Of a DNA stretch of 64,000 nucleotides, positions 41,291-52,092 are shown piece by piece. Position numbers and translations under genes: made by a program. The notes beneath the pieces are model-generated. The model did not search any database. It was not told the DNA's origin and saw only the letters and a program-made list of their open reading frames with translations. Source of the stretch: Nansenia antarctica (lineage: Eukaryota > Chordata > Actinopteri > Argentiniformes > Microstomatidae). Location of the stretch: positions 20,202,563 to 20,266,562 of the forward strand of contig OZ022339.1 of assembly GCA_963989245.1 (NCBI GenBank), written 5' to 3'. The stretch's first letter is position 1. Each line of letters starts with the position of its first letter.

Positions 41291-42596
41291 CCTAACGTGT
41301 CTGTGTGTCACTGTCCCTTCCAGGGTGTTGACCAGCGCCCACCTCCCTTTCTCTTCTCCTGGCCCCTCTGAGCCTAACGTGTCTGTGTGTCACTGTCCCT
41401 CCCGTCTATTCCCTCCTCTGAATGGAGCCGCCATCAGCCACTTCAACAGCACACATGGTTGTCATTTGTATTATTTTTAGATATATACAGGGGTGCACAT
41501 AACTTTTTGGGGCCAGTCCTCAGAGGAGCACCTAGGGATGCTGCTTGGTGCTCCCCGAGCTCGCGAGTCACGACCCGTCCCACAGGATGGATAAAAAAGG
41601 GATACATGGATAACTTATATCAGCAAAACGACATTTATTCATAAATAAAGATGAACGAACAACTGATTGTGTGCAAAACAAAATGAAATGAACTGACATC
41701 TCCTTAAGCACTAACTGAATGTCTGTTCTTTAAACACACTGAAATAAACGGACATCTCTTTAAGCACTGCTCTGTTCTGTAAACACTGAAATCAACTTTT
41801 CAACAAAAAGTTACAGCCTAAGCATTTATTTATGCTACAAGCTTAATCATCATCATCACTGCTCTCTTGGCTGCTGTTATCACTGTCCTCAATTTCAACC
41901 ATGGTAGAGGATGTTGTAGGCTATCATTTTAAATAGCTCATTATTTTGATTGTGGAACAAAGTCTTTTTTTCTTCTTTTTTCTAATAGAATTCCCAACCA
42001 TATTCCCTAGGTCAGGGGTCTAGGTGGGATAATGAATCTGTAAAACAAACGTCTGAACGTTTGAAAGCTTCAGAGAAAAGAAACGTGAAGTCCCTTGGTG
42101 TTGTTTTTCCTTTTAGCGACGAGTCGTTCGGGACTGAATTTTCACGTGCGGCGTGATAACCGTGCGATACGCGATACGCGGAATGAAAGTACGAGTTACG
42201 ATACTTTCCGAATGTTTTCGTGAGGGGAGTCTCCGTGGTCGTCGTCGGTCGACTGTTGTGATGGATTACTCCTCGGGCCTTCGGCTGAGGCGACTGCAAA
42301 TAGTTACTTAGGGCGGCTACACACTAGACGATTTTAACCCCGATTTAGCTGTCGCCGACCAGTTTTTGCGGTCGGCGACAAAATCCTCCAGTCGTTGCAA
42401 ACCCGGGGACGCGCCGTCTCCGACGCTCGTTTAATGTGACAGGCTCAGAGATGCAATCGGAGGACCGCCGATCCCGTTGGGCAACGACCCGTGTGGACAG
42501 CACAGCCAATGAGAGATCGAGGAAATGCAGCGCGAAGGAGGCGTGAAAGAAGGGATGGCTCCGAAGAAAAAAGTTGTCAGCGCTCGGTGGAGTGAA

Positions 42597-43082
42597 TGTA
42601 GAATATTTTCTTTGTTTGGTGATTGTCCGAAATGAGGAAAAGGTCCTGAACAAAGTTAAGACTATTTATTCAAAAAAGACAGGATCGGGTCCTCAGGTTA
42701 CACAGGATCAGGTTACACACAAACAGTCAGGTCGGGGTCTGAGGAACAAAAGAGAGTGATCCTTGCTGTCTCTTCAGGTTTTATACCGGTCCCAGCTCAC
42801 ATTTGAGCCAACCACATCACAGTATGTTCAATGCTTCTTGGCCAATCGTGATCCTTCCTCCTCGGCCTCTGCCCTAATAAGGAGCTGATCGATTGTTTCT
42901 CCAACTTTGTGTGTGTGTGTGTGTGTGTGTGCGCGTGTGCGTGCGTGTCTGACCATCTGTCGCCAAACCTCCTTGTCTCAGAGGAAGGGCCTAAATGCCC
43001 TTGTAGGCCCTCAAGAGAGGTCAACCCTTTATAAAGCTATATATCCGTGTTATGTGTGTTATATGTGTAAAAATATACGACA
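42597..43082 (-). repeat. ERV-3 3' LTR (486 bp)
   Basis: It is preceded on the minus strand by the polypurine tract GAGGGGGGATG. It is nearly identical to the 5' LTR apart from a shorter (CA)n run and one base. Confidence 0.93.
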
Positions 43083-43724
43083 CATCCCCCCTCGGACCAC
43101 CCAGAGGGTGTTCCGAAACTAAATGATCACATAAAACAAAACAAAAACACAAACCTCACATATCGCAGCTAAGAAAATAAATAAATAAATAAATAACAAC
43201 AACAGACAGAAAAACCATATCAACACCTAACACAAGAAGCACAATAACACAGACCAACCCAGGACCAGTATTAGGAACCCAAAGATATCATGCAAAAAAT
43301 AGAAACCAACCAATAATAAAAAGAATCTTGAAAATAACAATCACAATTAAACTAAATACAGTCCATCATGCACAAATCAATATAGAAACTTCCAACGACC
43401 GATGTTTTCTTTGTCCTTGAAGCGCCAGGGACAGAGGTTACTAGCACGTGAACCCAGTTGGAGAACAGCCTTTACCGCTGTCTCAGATTGATAACACTTT
43501 CATAGTCAGGAGCTTCCATTTTCGTTGCGCTAGGAACAGAACCTTGCTCCTAGCTTCGCATAACCACCACATCACTTCTCAACTGACATCAATCACATAC
43601 GATATAGAAATAAACAAACAATACACAAATAATGACATTCAGTTATCATAACACATAATTCCCCAACAGTAAGCACAGGACAAAGGGAATGCATTAATGC
43701 ATAGATCTTCACCTCAGATGAGGA

Positions 43725-44150
43725 CTAGTCTTCTGAAATCATGTCTGCTATAATAGGTGCTCCTATCTTAGCAAAATAAGTTTCCCATGCCCCTAAGACC
43801 GTTTCCAGCCATGCTATCATCTGCTGTCCATTCCCGTCGTTCCCTTTGATCTGCTGCTTCACTACCCTATTCATAGTCTTTAATCTTTTCCTAACTGGTC
43901 GTCGTCCGTCAGTGTCATTGAGGTTCAGGCAGCGGCCTGGTCCCCTCCCACGCTGATCAAGGTCTGGGGAGTCGCCCTCAGCATCATCTGAAGCATGATG
44001 CAGGTACTCGCCAGCATCCCCAGTAGCACAGGTGTCCAGGCTTTGGACACTCCCAGGCTGGACCTCCAGACTGTCAACACTCTCTGCTTCGTTGGTTTCT
44101 GGTTCATTGGCATCTGGACAGCTTTCCACTGTCCCCTCGGTTTCAGGCAC
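43725..44150 (-). pseudogene. ERV-3 pol-tail-like ORF with novel end
   Basis: A 141-residue frame overlapping the end of the pol remnant. SVDSLEVQ and GDAGEYLHHASDDAEG match the acidic C-terminal tail of ERV-1 Pol (VHSLDIQ, DVGEYLRHDADDAGG), followed by a basic RPVRKRLK patch. The last 30 residues (IAWLETVLGAWETYFAKIGA...) are amphipathic and may derive from the pre-membrane part of an env. No membrane span remains. Confidence 0.6.
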
Positions 44151-45466
44151 TGCCGCTCCTCCTTCTCAGGTTCTCTGGGGACCTCGGCACCTGTTGGCAC
44201 AACATCCTGCCTACTCTGTACATCCACCCCCCTGTCCACCACCCGTGGCCCTATTGGGGTAGGGATATGCCCAGACACCACTGGTGTACCCACTCTGATG
44301 TTGTTTCTCCAACAGACCCCACATTGACCTAAAGCATGGTCAATCTGTTCCATCAAATATGGACTCCAAAACCCATATTCCTTGGTGATCTTGCGTCTTA
44401 CCTCCCCCCTAGCCACATGTGCTAATCCATGAGCTTCCCGTATTAACATGCCTATTAAATCTGAGGGTGCTACAACCAACCCCTCATGATTCCTCCATAG
44501 ACCTGTGTCATCCTGACTGGCCCCCCTTGCTAGCCAAACGTTCTTGTCTAACGTAGTTACTCTACTCTGTAACATCAGTAAATCCTCAAGTGTGACCATG
44601 CCCTGTAATTGCTTTTCATGTGTGACCAGAAGACCTTTACCTGCCTTGTCTGCTCCTGTAATGGCTTTGGCTGCATCTTCTGCAGCCCTGTTACCTTGTG
44701 TGACATGTGATGAGTCAGACCTGTGTGTGGCACACTTCACTATGGCTAATTCCTTTGGCTTCATCATGGCTTGTAACAGCTTCATGATCTGTGCGTGATG
44801 CTGTATAGGCGTACCATCAGTTCTCTTAAAACCCCGCCCCCTCCATACAGCTCCATTAAAATGACAAACATTATGTGCATAGGCAGAGTCGGTGTACACT
44901 GTCACTCTCCGTCCGGTTCCCAAGTTGCATGCTTCTGTGAGGGCAATCAATTCAGCCAACTGAGCTGAGCAAGGCTGAGGAACTGCCTCAGCCTGTTCTA
45001 CAATAAACTTTGAATTCTGTGCTTTAACTAAGGAATACCCAGCGCACAAAGTTTCTCCTACCCCGTAACAAGACCCATCAACCCAATATTCTATATCAGC
45101 TCCCTTTAAAGGCAAAGCTTGTAGGTCTGTTCTATGCTTAATCACTCTGGCTGTCGATGGAATCTGAACATCGGATGGCACCGTCACCTGACAGCCGTCA
45201 GGTGTGCATTTTACTGTACAGTTCAATTGGCATAGAGCATCTCTCCCTAGCAGCCCTGTTGGCGTGTGTTCTGACACAAGTGTTGACAGAGTTGCTCTCT
45301 GTCCCTTGTACTCTAAGTCTACAAGCTCAGTTGTAGGAATCAGCTGTTTAATTCCCTCAAATCCGATTGTCTTCACATATTCTCTAGACATAGGGAGGTG
45401 CGTGGCGCCTTCAGGCTTCTGTGTCACCACCAGCTGGCACCTCCCACTCGGATCTTCCGGGCGCCC
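43925..45466 (-). pseudogene. pol: ERV-3 pol remnant (RNase H and integrase zinc region)
   Basis: It continues in the gag frame past the UAG. The order is: protease fragment without DSG, a QIPSTA scrap of RT, RNase H (VDGSCYG, YTDSAYAH, HRSDSSH), and the integrase zinc region (HGLAHV...QCGVCWRNN). Just after HIPTPIGP the frame leaves homology, so the catalytic core of integrase is deleted. The remaining residues are a shifted reading of the tail. In RNase H the first catalytic aspartate is kept, but the preceding T is V. Confidence 0.9.
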
Positions 45467-46867
45467 CTATAGGCCAGCTGCTGGGCCTCCGTAAGGGTTC
45501 ATCACTCCTGGAGCAGGTGTAGCAGGAGGCCAATATCCTCCTCCTTGGCTCCCCCCTGCGCCCCCCTGGGGCCTGTTGTAGCAGGTACAGGCTAGATGTC
45601 CATTCTGGTCGCATTGGTAACACGGTCCTAGCATCTTCCTCCCTGCTGCGGTCCATCCCTCTTGTGGTGGTCCTTGGCCAGGCTGGTTGTATGGCTGGTA
45701 TGGAACCACTTGCACCCCTGGTGGCCCTTGGGGGTATGGATACCCCCCTTGTGGCCCCTGTGGGTAGGACTGGTAAGTAGCAGGATACCCCCCTTGTGGC
45801 CCCTGTGAGTAGGACTGGTAAGTAGCAGGATACCCCCCTTGTGGCCCCTGTGAGTAGGACTGGTAAGTAGCAGTCTGCACTCCAGGTGGCTGTTGCTGTG
45901 GGGCTAAAGCCTGCACTCTGTATGCTGCGAAGAGCTCTGGATCATAAACTGATGTATTGATATATCTATGAAGTCCTGCCTCCAATCCTGCAATAAAGGC
46001 TAAGAGTCTTTTCAGGTCTCCCATCGCGGCCTGCGTTCCTGTCAGTCTCACGTCGACCTCAGTAGTCCACGAATGTCCTCCCTCCTCCAGAACTGGGAGT
46101 TTCTCCATCACTTCAGACAGATCTGCATGATGCCACGGATGATATTCCATCTTGTTACCCCGAATCAGCACTGGACAGTTCTTTAATGTATTTGATGACC
46201 TTCGATGACAATCTTCCTCTTCCTCCCTTTCTCGTTGCTCCTTCAGCCATCTGTGGTGTCTTTTTGCTGTGGCTATCATCTTCCTGACCAGAGCGTGGTA
46301 GCCTTCGTCTGCACTGTCGTCATCTCTTGAGTCTTCACGGCCATCTTTGCTGTCATCTCCCTCGTCACTACTGTCGTCCCCTTTTCCCCTTGGCTCCTTC
46401 TTGGTCTTTTTCTTCTGGGAATGGTCCTCCAGTGCCTTAGCATATGGAGGGGGACTGGAGACAGGACACATGTCTGTGGATGGAATGTTCAATTTCTGTT
46501 CCAGTGTTCTGGCCAATTCATTTTTCTTTTCCGGTTCCATCTGAGCTATTTTCTGTCCCTCTACCTTAAATAGATCTAAAATAGCTAACTCTAACTTGCG
46601 TTTCTCTGATCTAATCTTTCCTCTTTGATATGCTTTGTACACATTAATAAGTATTTCCAATGTTGCAATTATTTGTAAATTAAGGCTGCCCTCTTTCGGC
46701 CACGGCTGTTCAATGTATGCCCAACGGCTATTCCATTTCGTAGACATTTTGCTAATTTCCCTAACAAGAGGATTCATTTTTTCCACTACAGCCATAGGGG
46801 ATAACGTAGCCAACATTCCACTAGGTTCACTAATATCTTTTAACACCTTCGTTGAATTTGACCCCAT
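45467..46867 (-). pseudogene. gag: ERV-3 Gag, capsid-truncated
   Basis: A 466-residue open frame starting MGSNSTK, with matrix, the charged linker and the first half of capsid (VLIRGNKMEYHPWHH). Relative to ERV-2 it lacks a nine-residue piece (DTMQEILMK) and then about 120 residues: after PELFAAYR it jumps to the proline/glutamine tract, losing the C-terminal half of capsid. A Q/G/P/Y repeat (TYQSYSQGPQGGYPA) occurs three times. The zinc knuckle CYQCDQNGHLACTC is intact. It ends in TAG at 45469-45467. The frame is open, but a Gag without this capsid half is unlikely to assemble alone. Confidence 0.9.
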
Positions 46868-49011
46868 TCTACTTGCTCAATATGCTGACAATATTCTATA
46901 TTAGATAAGGTGTACGCTTCTTACAACCCACCTTCCTATTGTCTTGTTTGCTAAACAAATGCTAGTCCAATATAACTGTATTAACCATCCCCACAAAACC
47001 CTGCAACTTCAGAATAACAGACTTGCCTCTTGTGTATGTCAGTGCAGTATTAACTTAAATCTAATATCTGTGTAAGTACTTTATACTTAAATGTGTTTCC
47101 TAATTGTTTATGAATATGTGTTACTTAATTACTCATTCAATACTAATTACAGTTCTGGTCAACACAATTATTAAATCACAAAGGCTGGTCAACACCTAAG
47201 TATTCACTGATTTACAAAAACCCTTTTACTGCTTAATTATCAATACAAACTATTCTGCTATTCCTAATCAAAAGCTGTGGACATGACCTAACTTGAAATA
47301 AAAAGATGTAAAACACGAATATTAATTACAACCTGTAAAGAAATCGACTTGTTATTTGGAAGGAATAAAATGATTAATTATTAATTACAATCTGTAAAGA
47401 AATCGACTTGTTATTTGAAAGGAATGCATAATTAATTAGACTTAGTCATTGACACTTCATTGATGTAAACCTGTGAAAGAAAACGTTATCCTTAGACTAT
47501 TATAAACCAATTGATCAAAGTTTTGTGAAAACAGAAAATGAAATGATCTGAATAATTAATTCAATCAATTTGTAATTAATTAAATTAATTGAAGTAATGT
47601 AATATATTACAATCATTTATAACCATCCATTTATTATTGTAAAGGACTATTTCATCGACCTCAGATGGATCATATCAGATGGATGCACTGAGGACCAGTG
47701 TTCCAAAATGTCTTATCGTGTTCCGTCCACCAGATGGCGACAAGCAACCGACTTGCGTATCGATTGCGCATGCGCCAGCTCCTCCGTGTAAACTGGAGTC
47801 TATGAATGTTTTAACCGTAACTCTAAACTATTTAAAATACCCCGCTGATCAATTCACTTTATCTCTATCTCTAAATTACTACACAACCTATGTGAAATGA
47901 ATTTAACTTTATCTGTAAGGGATAAGTAATGAAATTAATCAAATTCAGGTTCCCTTCTAAAGGGATGTTCCACTGTGTGTGTGCGCTTTTTTTTGAAAAC
48001 GAACAGGAGAGGAAGGGAGGGGGAGGGGTAATTACAAGTCTTTTGCCCTTTCTTCTGGGGAAAAACCGCTCCTGTGGGATTAGTCTCACAACATATACTT
48101 TGCTTTCCACAATACTGTTATTTTCCACGACACAACAATTTCAAGATTATCTTTCAATGCAATTTAACTATTAGTTACCGAACTAAATCTTCACAGAGAT
48201 ATCTAGGCCTGTGTGTGTCCGCGTGTCTGCGCGCGTGCCCGAGCGTGCGTGTTATGGCTCCGTTTACACAATGGAAAATGGCGTCTGCTTTTTCTATGAC
48301 ACAGTTCTGAAGAATTGATTTCTTAATCTGCTTCAAATACTGCTCTTACTTACAAAACACACTTCATACTTTATCAAACAGGAATTCTCATTCCTTACAC
48401 TCATCAGACTATTTTCTGATACAAAACACATTTATCAGCCCACTGGGAAAACGTCTCTCCCTCAGTTTTATGCTAATAGCTTGTTCCCAAAACAAGCCTA
48501 CATGCAGGTCACTCTCTGCTGTACTACAAACACGATATTTTAACGTATCGAACAATCAAATTTCAAACTAGGAATTCAGATTCCATACAATAACACAATT
48601 ATCAGACTCTGTTCTGATCCAACACACTTATATTCACAAAATACTTAATATTGCCAACCCATCAACCCAACGTCTCAGGTTAATTTTCTGTCGGCAAGGC
48701 CTTCACAAAGGACCCTATAACAGTACGTCTTCCTGTTATACCACACACACGATAAAGTATCGTACAATTAAAACGTATTTACAAATACAGGCTTCACAAC
48801 CCGGCTCTTTGTCTAGCCCCTACCCAATCATATACTTCAACACATCAAGATTCTTTTGAATATAACTTATCTGAGATTCACAGTCAACTTTGCACACACT
48901 TCTACTGCTTGGCCTAGCGGCAATCATCGGGGGAGGGGTCTCTGCAGAAACTTACCTTTGTTGAATTGAAGAGTTGCAAAATGACTGTGAAGAGATTGTT
49001 ATTTCTGTTCT
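46868..49011 (-). other. ERV-3 untranslated leader
   Basis: About 2.1 kb homologous in blocks to the ERV-1 and ERV-2 leaders. A single CTCF-like motif, CCACCAGATGGCGAC, lies at 47727-47741, in the same orientation relative to the provirus as the ERV-1 array. Confidence 0.75.
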
Positions 49012-49029
49012 CCTTCGCTTGGCTCGCCA
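49012..49029 (-). other. ERV-3 primer binding site (tRNA-Arg-like)
   Basis: TGGCGAGCCAAGCGAAGG follows the LTR after a 4-nt spacer. The first ten bases match tRNA-Arg(ACG) as in ERV-2; the rest do not match an Arg tRNA that I can recall. Confidence 0.55.
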
Positions 49030-49033
49030 CATA

Positions 49034-49342
49034 TGTAGAATATTTTCTTTGTTTGGTGATTGTCCGAAATGAGGAAAAGGTCCTGAACAAAGTTAAGACT
49101 ATTTATTCAAAAAAGACAGGATCGGGTCCTCAGGTTACACAGGATCAGGTTACACACAAACAGTCAGGTCGGGGTCCGAGGAACAAAAGAGAGTGATCCT
49201 TGCTGTCTCTTCAGGTTTTATACCGGTCCCAGCTCACATTTGAGCCAACCACATCACAGTATGTTCAATGCTTCTTGGCCAATCGTGATCCTTCCTCCTC
49301 GGCCTCTGCCCTAATAAGGAGCTGATCGATTGTTTCTCCAAC

Positions 49343-49376
<34 letters not shown>

Positions 49377-49523
49377 TGTGCGTGCGTGTCTGACCATCTG
49401 TCGCCAAACCTCCTTGTCTCAGAGGAAGGGCCTAAATGCCCTTGTAGGCCCTCAAGAGAGGTCAACCCTTTATAAAGCTATATATCCGTGTTATGTGTGT
49501 TATATGTGTAAAAATATACGACA
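49034..49523 (-). repeat. ERV-3 5' LTR (490 bp)
   Basis: On the minus strand it starts TGTCGTATATTTTTACAC and ends ATATTCTACA. TATAAAA is at 49222-49216 and AATAAA at 49107-49102. A (CA)n tract lies in U3. It differs from the 3' LTR by one C/T change and by microsatellite length. Confidence 0.93.
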
Positions 49524-49557
49524 TGAACAGATGGAAGGAAGGCTTTTCTGAGCAAAT

Positions 49558-49726
49558 AAATGCACATGCAACAAGTGCAGCTAATTGTTGTTGCATGTGC
49601 ATTGCATTGCAACAATTGCATGTGCATTGCATGTGCATTGTGCAATTGCATGTGCATTGCATTGTTGTTGCGTGTCGAGCTCCATCTTTTTGCATGTGCA
49701 AATTGCATGTGCATTGCATTGTTATT
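49558..49726. repeat. Cryptic repeat of TGCATGTGCATTGCA
   Basis: Tightly packed, irregularly phased copies of TGCATG, GTGCATTGCA and CAATTGCATG, some in inverted order, in the right arm of the DNA element beside the ERV-3 5' LTR. Confidence 0.7.
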
Positions 49727-50097
49727 GACACTACAGCTTGGCGAATCGTCCTGACCAAGTGAAGAATCGTGTAGTCTGTGAGACCCCGTCGTTGCCACAT
49801 CTTGTAGTCTGCGCTGTGCTGCGCAGTCTGCGCGCCGCTGAGACGCGGACACCAGCACGACGGTCGTTTAGTGTGAGAGGCTCAGCGATGTTACAACTTG
49901 AAAAGTCGTCTAGTGTGTAGCCGCCTTTAGTGGGGCTTGCTTCTTGGACCCCAGCTGTTGGTACGCAAAAGCGCCTTCATGCGGCTGATCTGCCGCGCAG
50001 CATGCATTTTGGCGACGCATGCGCACTGGCGCACCAGTTGTGTGCACCCCTGGATATAGTGTTTTATATTATGCAGAATGTAAAATTGTATGATGTA

Positions 50098-50190
50098 TGA
50101 TATATTTTAATGTTTGATATTTGTAATGTAGGTTTTAATGTTTGATATTTGTAATGTAGGTTTTAATGTTTGATATTTGTAATTTAAAGT
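50098..50190. repeat. 30-bp tandem repeat (AT-rich)
   Basis: Three copies of a roughly 30-bp unit containing TTTTAATGTTTGATATTTG and TAATGTAGG. Confidence 0.8.
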
Positions 50191-50234
50191 ATGTTTTAAA
50201 TGTTAAATGTTATTTGTAATGTATGTTTTAAATG

Positions 50235-50320
50235 TGGACCCCATTAAAAGTAGCTCATATGGGTATAGCTAACGGGGATCCTTCCAATAAATAAACAAAT
50301 AAAGAAATAAATAAACACAA
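50235..50320 (+). repeat. LINE 3'-tail-like sequence
   Basis: TGGACCCCATTAAAAGTAGC followed by AACGGGGATCC and an (AATAAA)-type run. This ending is common to one group of teleost retroposons. Only the tail is present. Confidence 0.45.
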
Positions 50321-50890
50321 CACAGTACAGTATAGAGGTCTGCTCATGATTTTAGAGGCTCCCAATTGTTTTATTGTATCCATTGGTAATTATTTGTTTT
50401 AATGGTGTAGTAGTATAACGGTGGAGAGATTGTATTTACAGATAAGATAATCCACAAACCCTAGGAATGACATGCAAAGTCGACAGAGGCAATGCTAGAG
50501 CTGCATGTCCTAGATGTACATCTAACACCAGAGATTTCCCAACAAAGAGAATAGTTATTCTATATCATAAATGTGCGGGTTATTAATCATACTTCATATG
50601 GCCACAGACCTTTTTAATTTCAGAGATATGTCCTTGGTGAGTCTCCAACCAATCTCTCATACATACATGCACGCACACGCGCACACGCACACGCACAGTC
50701 ATTTATCAAGATTTATTATGGCCTCGTCCTTGTTGCCCGTCGGACTCACAGACACAAGTCTTCTTATAAGTTGAGTAAGTGTGCGCCCCTCTCCTCATGC
50801 ACTCAGTCGTGGCAGTTTTGACAGTACTAACATGATGTTTTCTCCCTCACGGTGGCACTAATGCAAAAATTATGCCCTAATTAAAACCTG
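50321..50890. other. Unannotated intergenic stretch
   Basis: No gene is seen. It contains a short (CACACG)n run near 50675. Confidence 0.45.
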
Positions 50891-51004
50891 AAAGAGTTTG
50901 CGGCATAATGTTATCCAGCAGGCAGAGAGAGGAGGAGCAGAGCCGTCCCCAGCGCAGGGCAAAGCCCTCCATCCATCAATCAACAAGTCTATCAAAGTCA
51001 CTCA

Positions 51005-51285
51005 GAACCTCTGTACCTCTGTCTCTGTACCTCTGTCTCTGTACCTCTCTCTCTGTCTCTGTACCTCTGTCTCTGTCTCTGTACCTCTGTCTCTGTCTCT
51101 GTCTCTGTCTCTCTCTCTGTCTCTGTACCTCTGTCTCTGTCTCTGTACCTCTCTCTCTGTCTCTGTCTCTCTGTCTCTGTACCTCTGTCTCTGTCTCTGT
51201 ACCTCTGTCTCTGTCTCTGTACCTCTCTCTCTGTCTCTGTCTCTCTGTCTCTGTACCTCTGTCTCTGTCTTTGTCTCTATACAGC
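51005..51285. repeat. (TCTGTC)n / TACCTCTGTCTCTG repeat
   Basis: A 280-bp imperfect array of TCTCTG and GTACCTCTG units. Open frames rich in L, S, C and V are produced by the repeat. Confidence 0.92.
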
Positions 51286-51975
51286 AAGCAGGAGATACTG
51301 GTGACCTTCTACCGCGGCGCAGTAGAGAGCATCCTCACCTACGGCATCTGCAACTGGTTCTCCAGCTGCACAGCCGCGGAGAGAAATGCGCTACAGAGAG
51401 TCGTGAGAACAGCCCAGAAGATCACCGGCGCCCCCCTCCCCTCTCTGGAAGAGCTGTACAACACACGCTGTCTCAGGAAGGCCTCCAAGATCTCCAGAGA
51501 CCCAACCCACCCTGGGTACGAACACTTTACCCGGCTGCCCTCGAAAAGGCGGTACAGGACCATGGCCGCAAGGACAAACAGACTGAAGAACAGCTTCTAC
51601 CCCAGCAAAGACCTAGGTTCTGGGCCCTGGACAGTCTGGACGGATTGATGGCAGCTGCTGGACTGAAAAAAATCAGGTGTAGTGCTGAGGCACAAATATG
51701 TACATTTCAAGCCTGCAAACTGTGACACTTTAAATGAATGTGCAATAACACTATGTGCAATATGACAACCCTAGTCGTCTATCTGTACAGTATAGTATAG
51801 TGGATAGTGTACATAGCCTTTATTTATGTAAACCAGCTCCTTCCCTTCTTGTGTTTTTTTTTTTTTTTTTTTCTTTCCTAACACCAGGGGAGCCACCCCT
51901 CCTAAATTTCGTTGTTTGGTACCTGTACTATAGCAATGACAATAAAGACCATTCATTCATTCATTCATTCATTCA
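51286..51975 (+). mobile_element. L2-type LINE 3' end
   Basis: KQEILVTFYRGAVESILTYG, then LQRVVRTAQKITGAPLPSL and RCLRKASKISRDP: the ORF2 C-terminus, followed by the 3' UTR ending TTTCGTTGTTTGGTACC and AATAAAGACC with an (ATTC)n tail at about 51950-51975. It is the same family as 14533-15330. An internal T run lies at 51846-51871. Confidence 0.9.
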
Positions 51976-52092
51976 TTTTCAGAACATTCATTAAAAACTC
52001 ATGGGGCTGCATTGTCTTTTCTTGGGGTTGTCTTCAGAGGGAGTAAAGCCTGTATTTCATGTGCCATGCATACAATTATTCCATGCATACAA

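Larger units (their letters stand above)
42597..49523 (-). mobile_element. ERV-3: defective class I provirus, RT- and PR-deleted
   Basis: A minus-strand provirus bounded by a perfect TGAA duplication (42593-42596 and 49524-49527). The LTRs are nearly identical (490 and 486 bp), so insertion is recent. It keeps the leader, a shortened gag, the UAG and a pol reduced to RNase H plus the integrase zinc region, fused to a pol-tail-like end. It has no env and no RT. It shares the protease, spacer and RT deletions of ERV-2 and must have used enzymes supplied by another provirus. Confidence 0.93.
42311..49926. mobile_element. Second inverted-repeat element, interrupted by ERV-3
   Basis: It begins GGGCGGCTACACACTAGACG at 42311 and ends with the inverse, GTCTAGTGTGTAGCCGCC, at 49925. 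Its own sequence is 42311-42596 plus 49524-49925. TTTAATGTGACAGGCTCAG (left) and TTTAGTGTGAGAGGCTCAG (right) form a direct internal repeat. The target duplication is unclear. It lies wholly inside the hAT element. Confidence 0.65.
41488..50052. mobile_element. hAT element, outer shell of a nested insertion
   Basis: The terminal repeats are CAGGGGTGCACATAAC at 41488 and GTTGTGTGCACCCCTG ending at 50052. The flanks GATATATA (41480-41487) and GATATAGT (50053-50060) agree at six of eight positions, fitting a decayed 8-bp hAT duplication. Inside are a second inverted-repeat element and ERV-3. On the minus strand, 41902-41843 could encode an acidic tail (EDSDNSSQESSDDDD then stop) such as hAT transposases often have. 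Without insertions the element would be about 1 kb. Confidence 0.7.

Noticed and set aside
38493..41480. Many long overlapping open frames on both strands (up to about 570 codons)
   Set aside because: They are produced by the 24-bp and 67-bp minisatellites; translations are monotonous repeats and every frame stays open.
42797..43122. Short frames in the ERV-3 LTR
   Set aside because: They translate the (GT)n tract and U3; duplicated in the other LTR, not genes.
50898..51725. Frames of 246-275 codons rich in L, S, C and V
   Set aside because: The first part is a TCTCTG/TACCTCTG simple repeat; the second is the L2 LINE C-terminus, already annotated.
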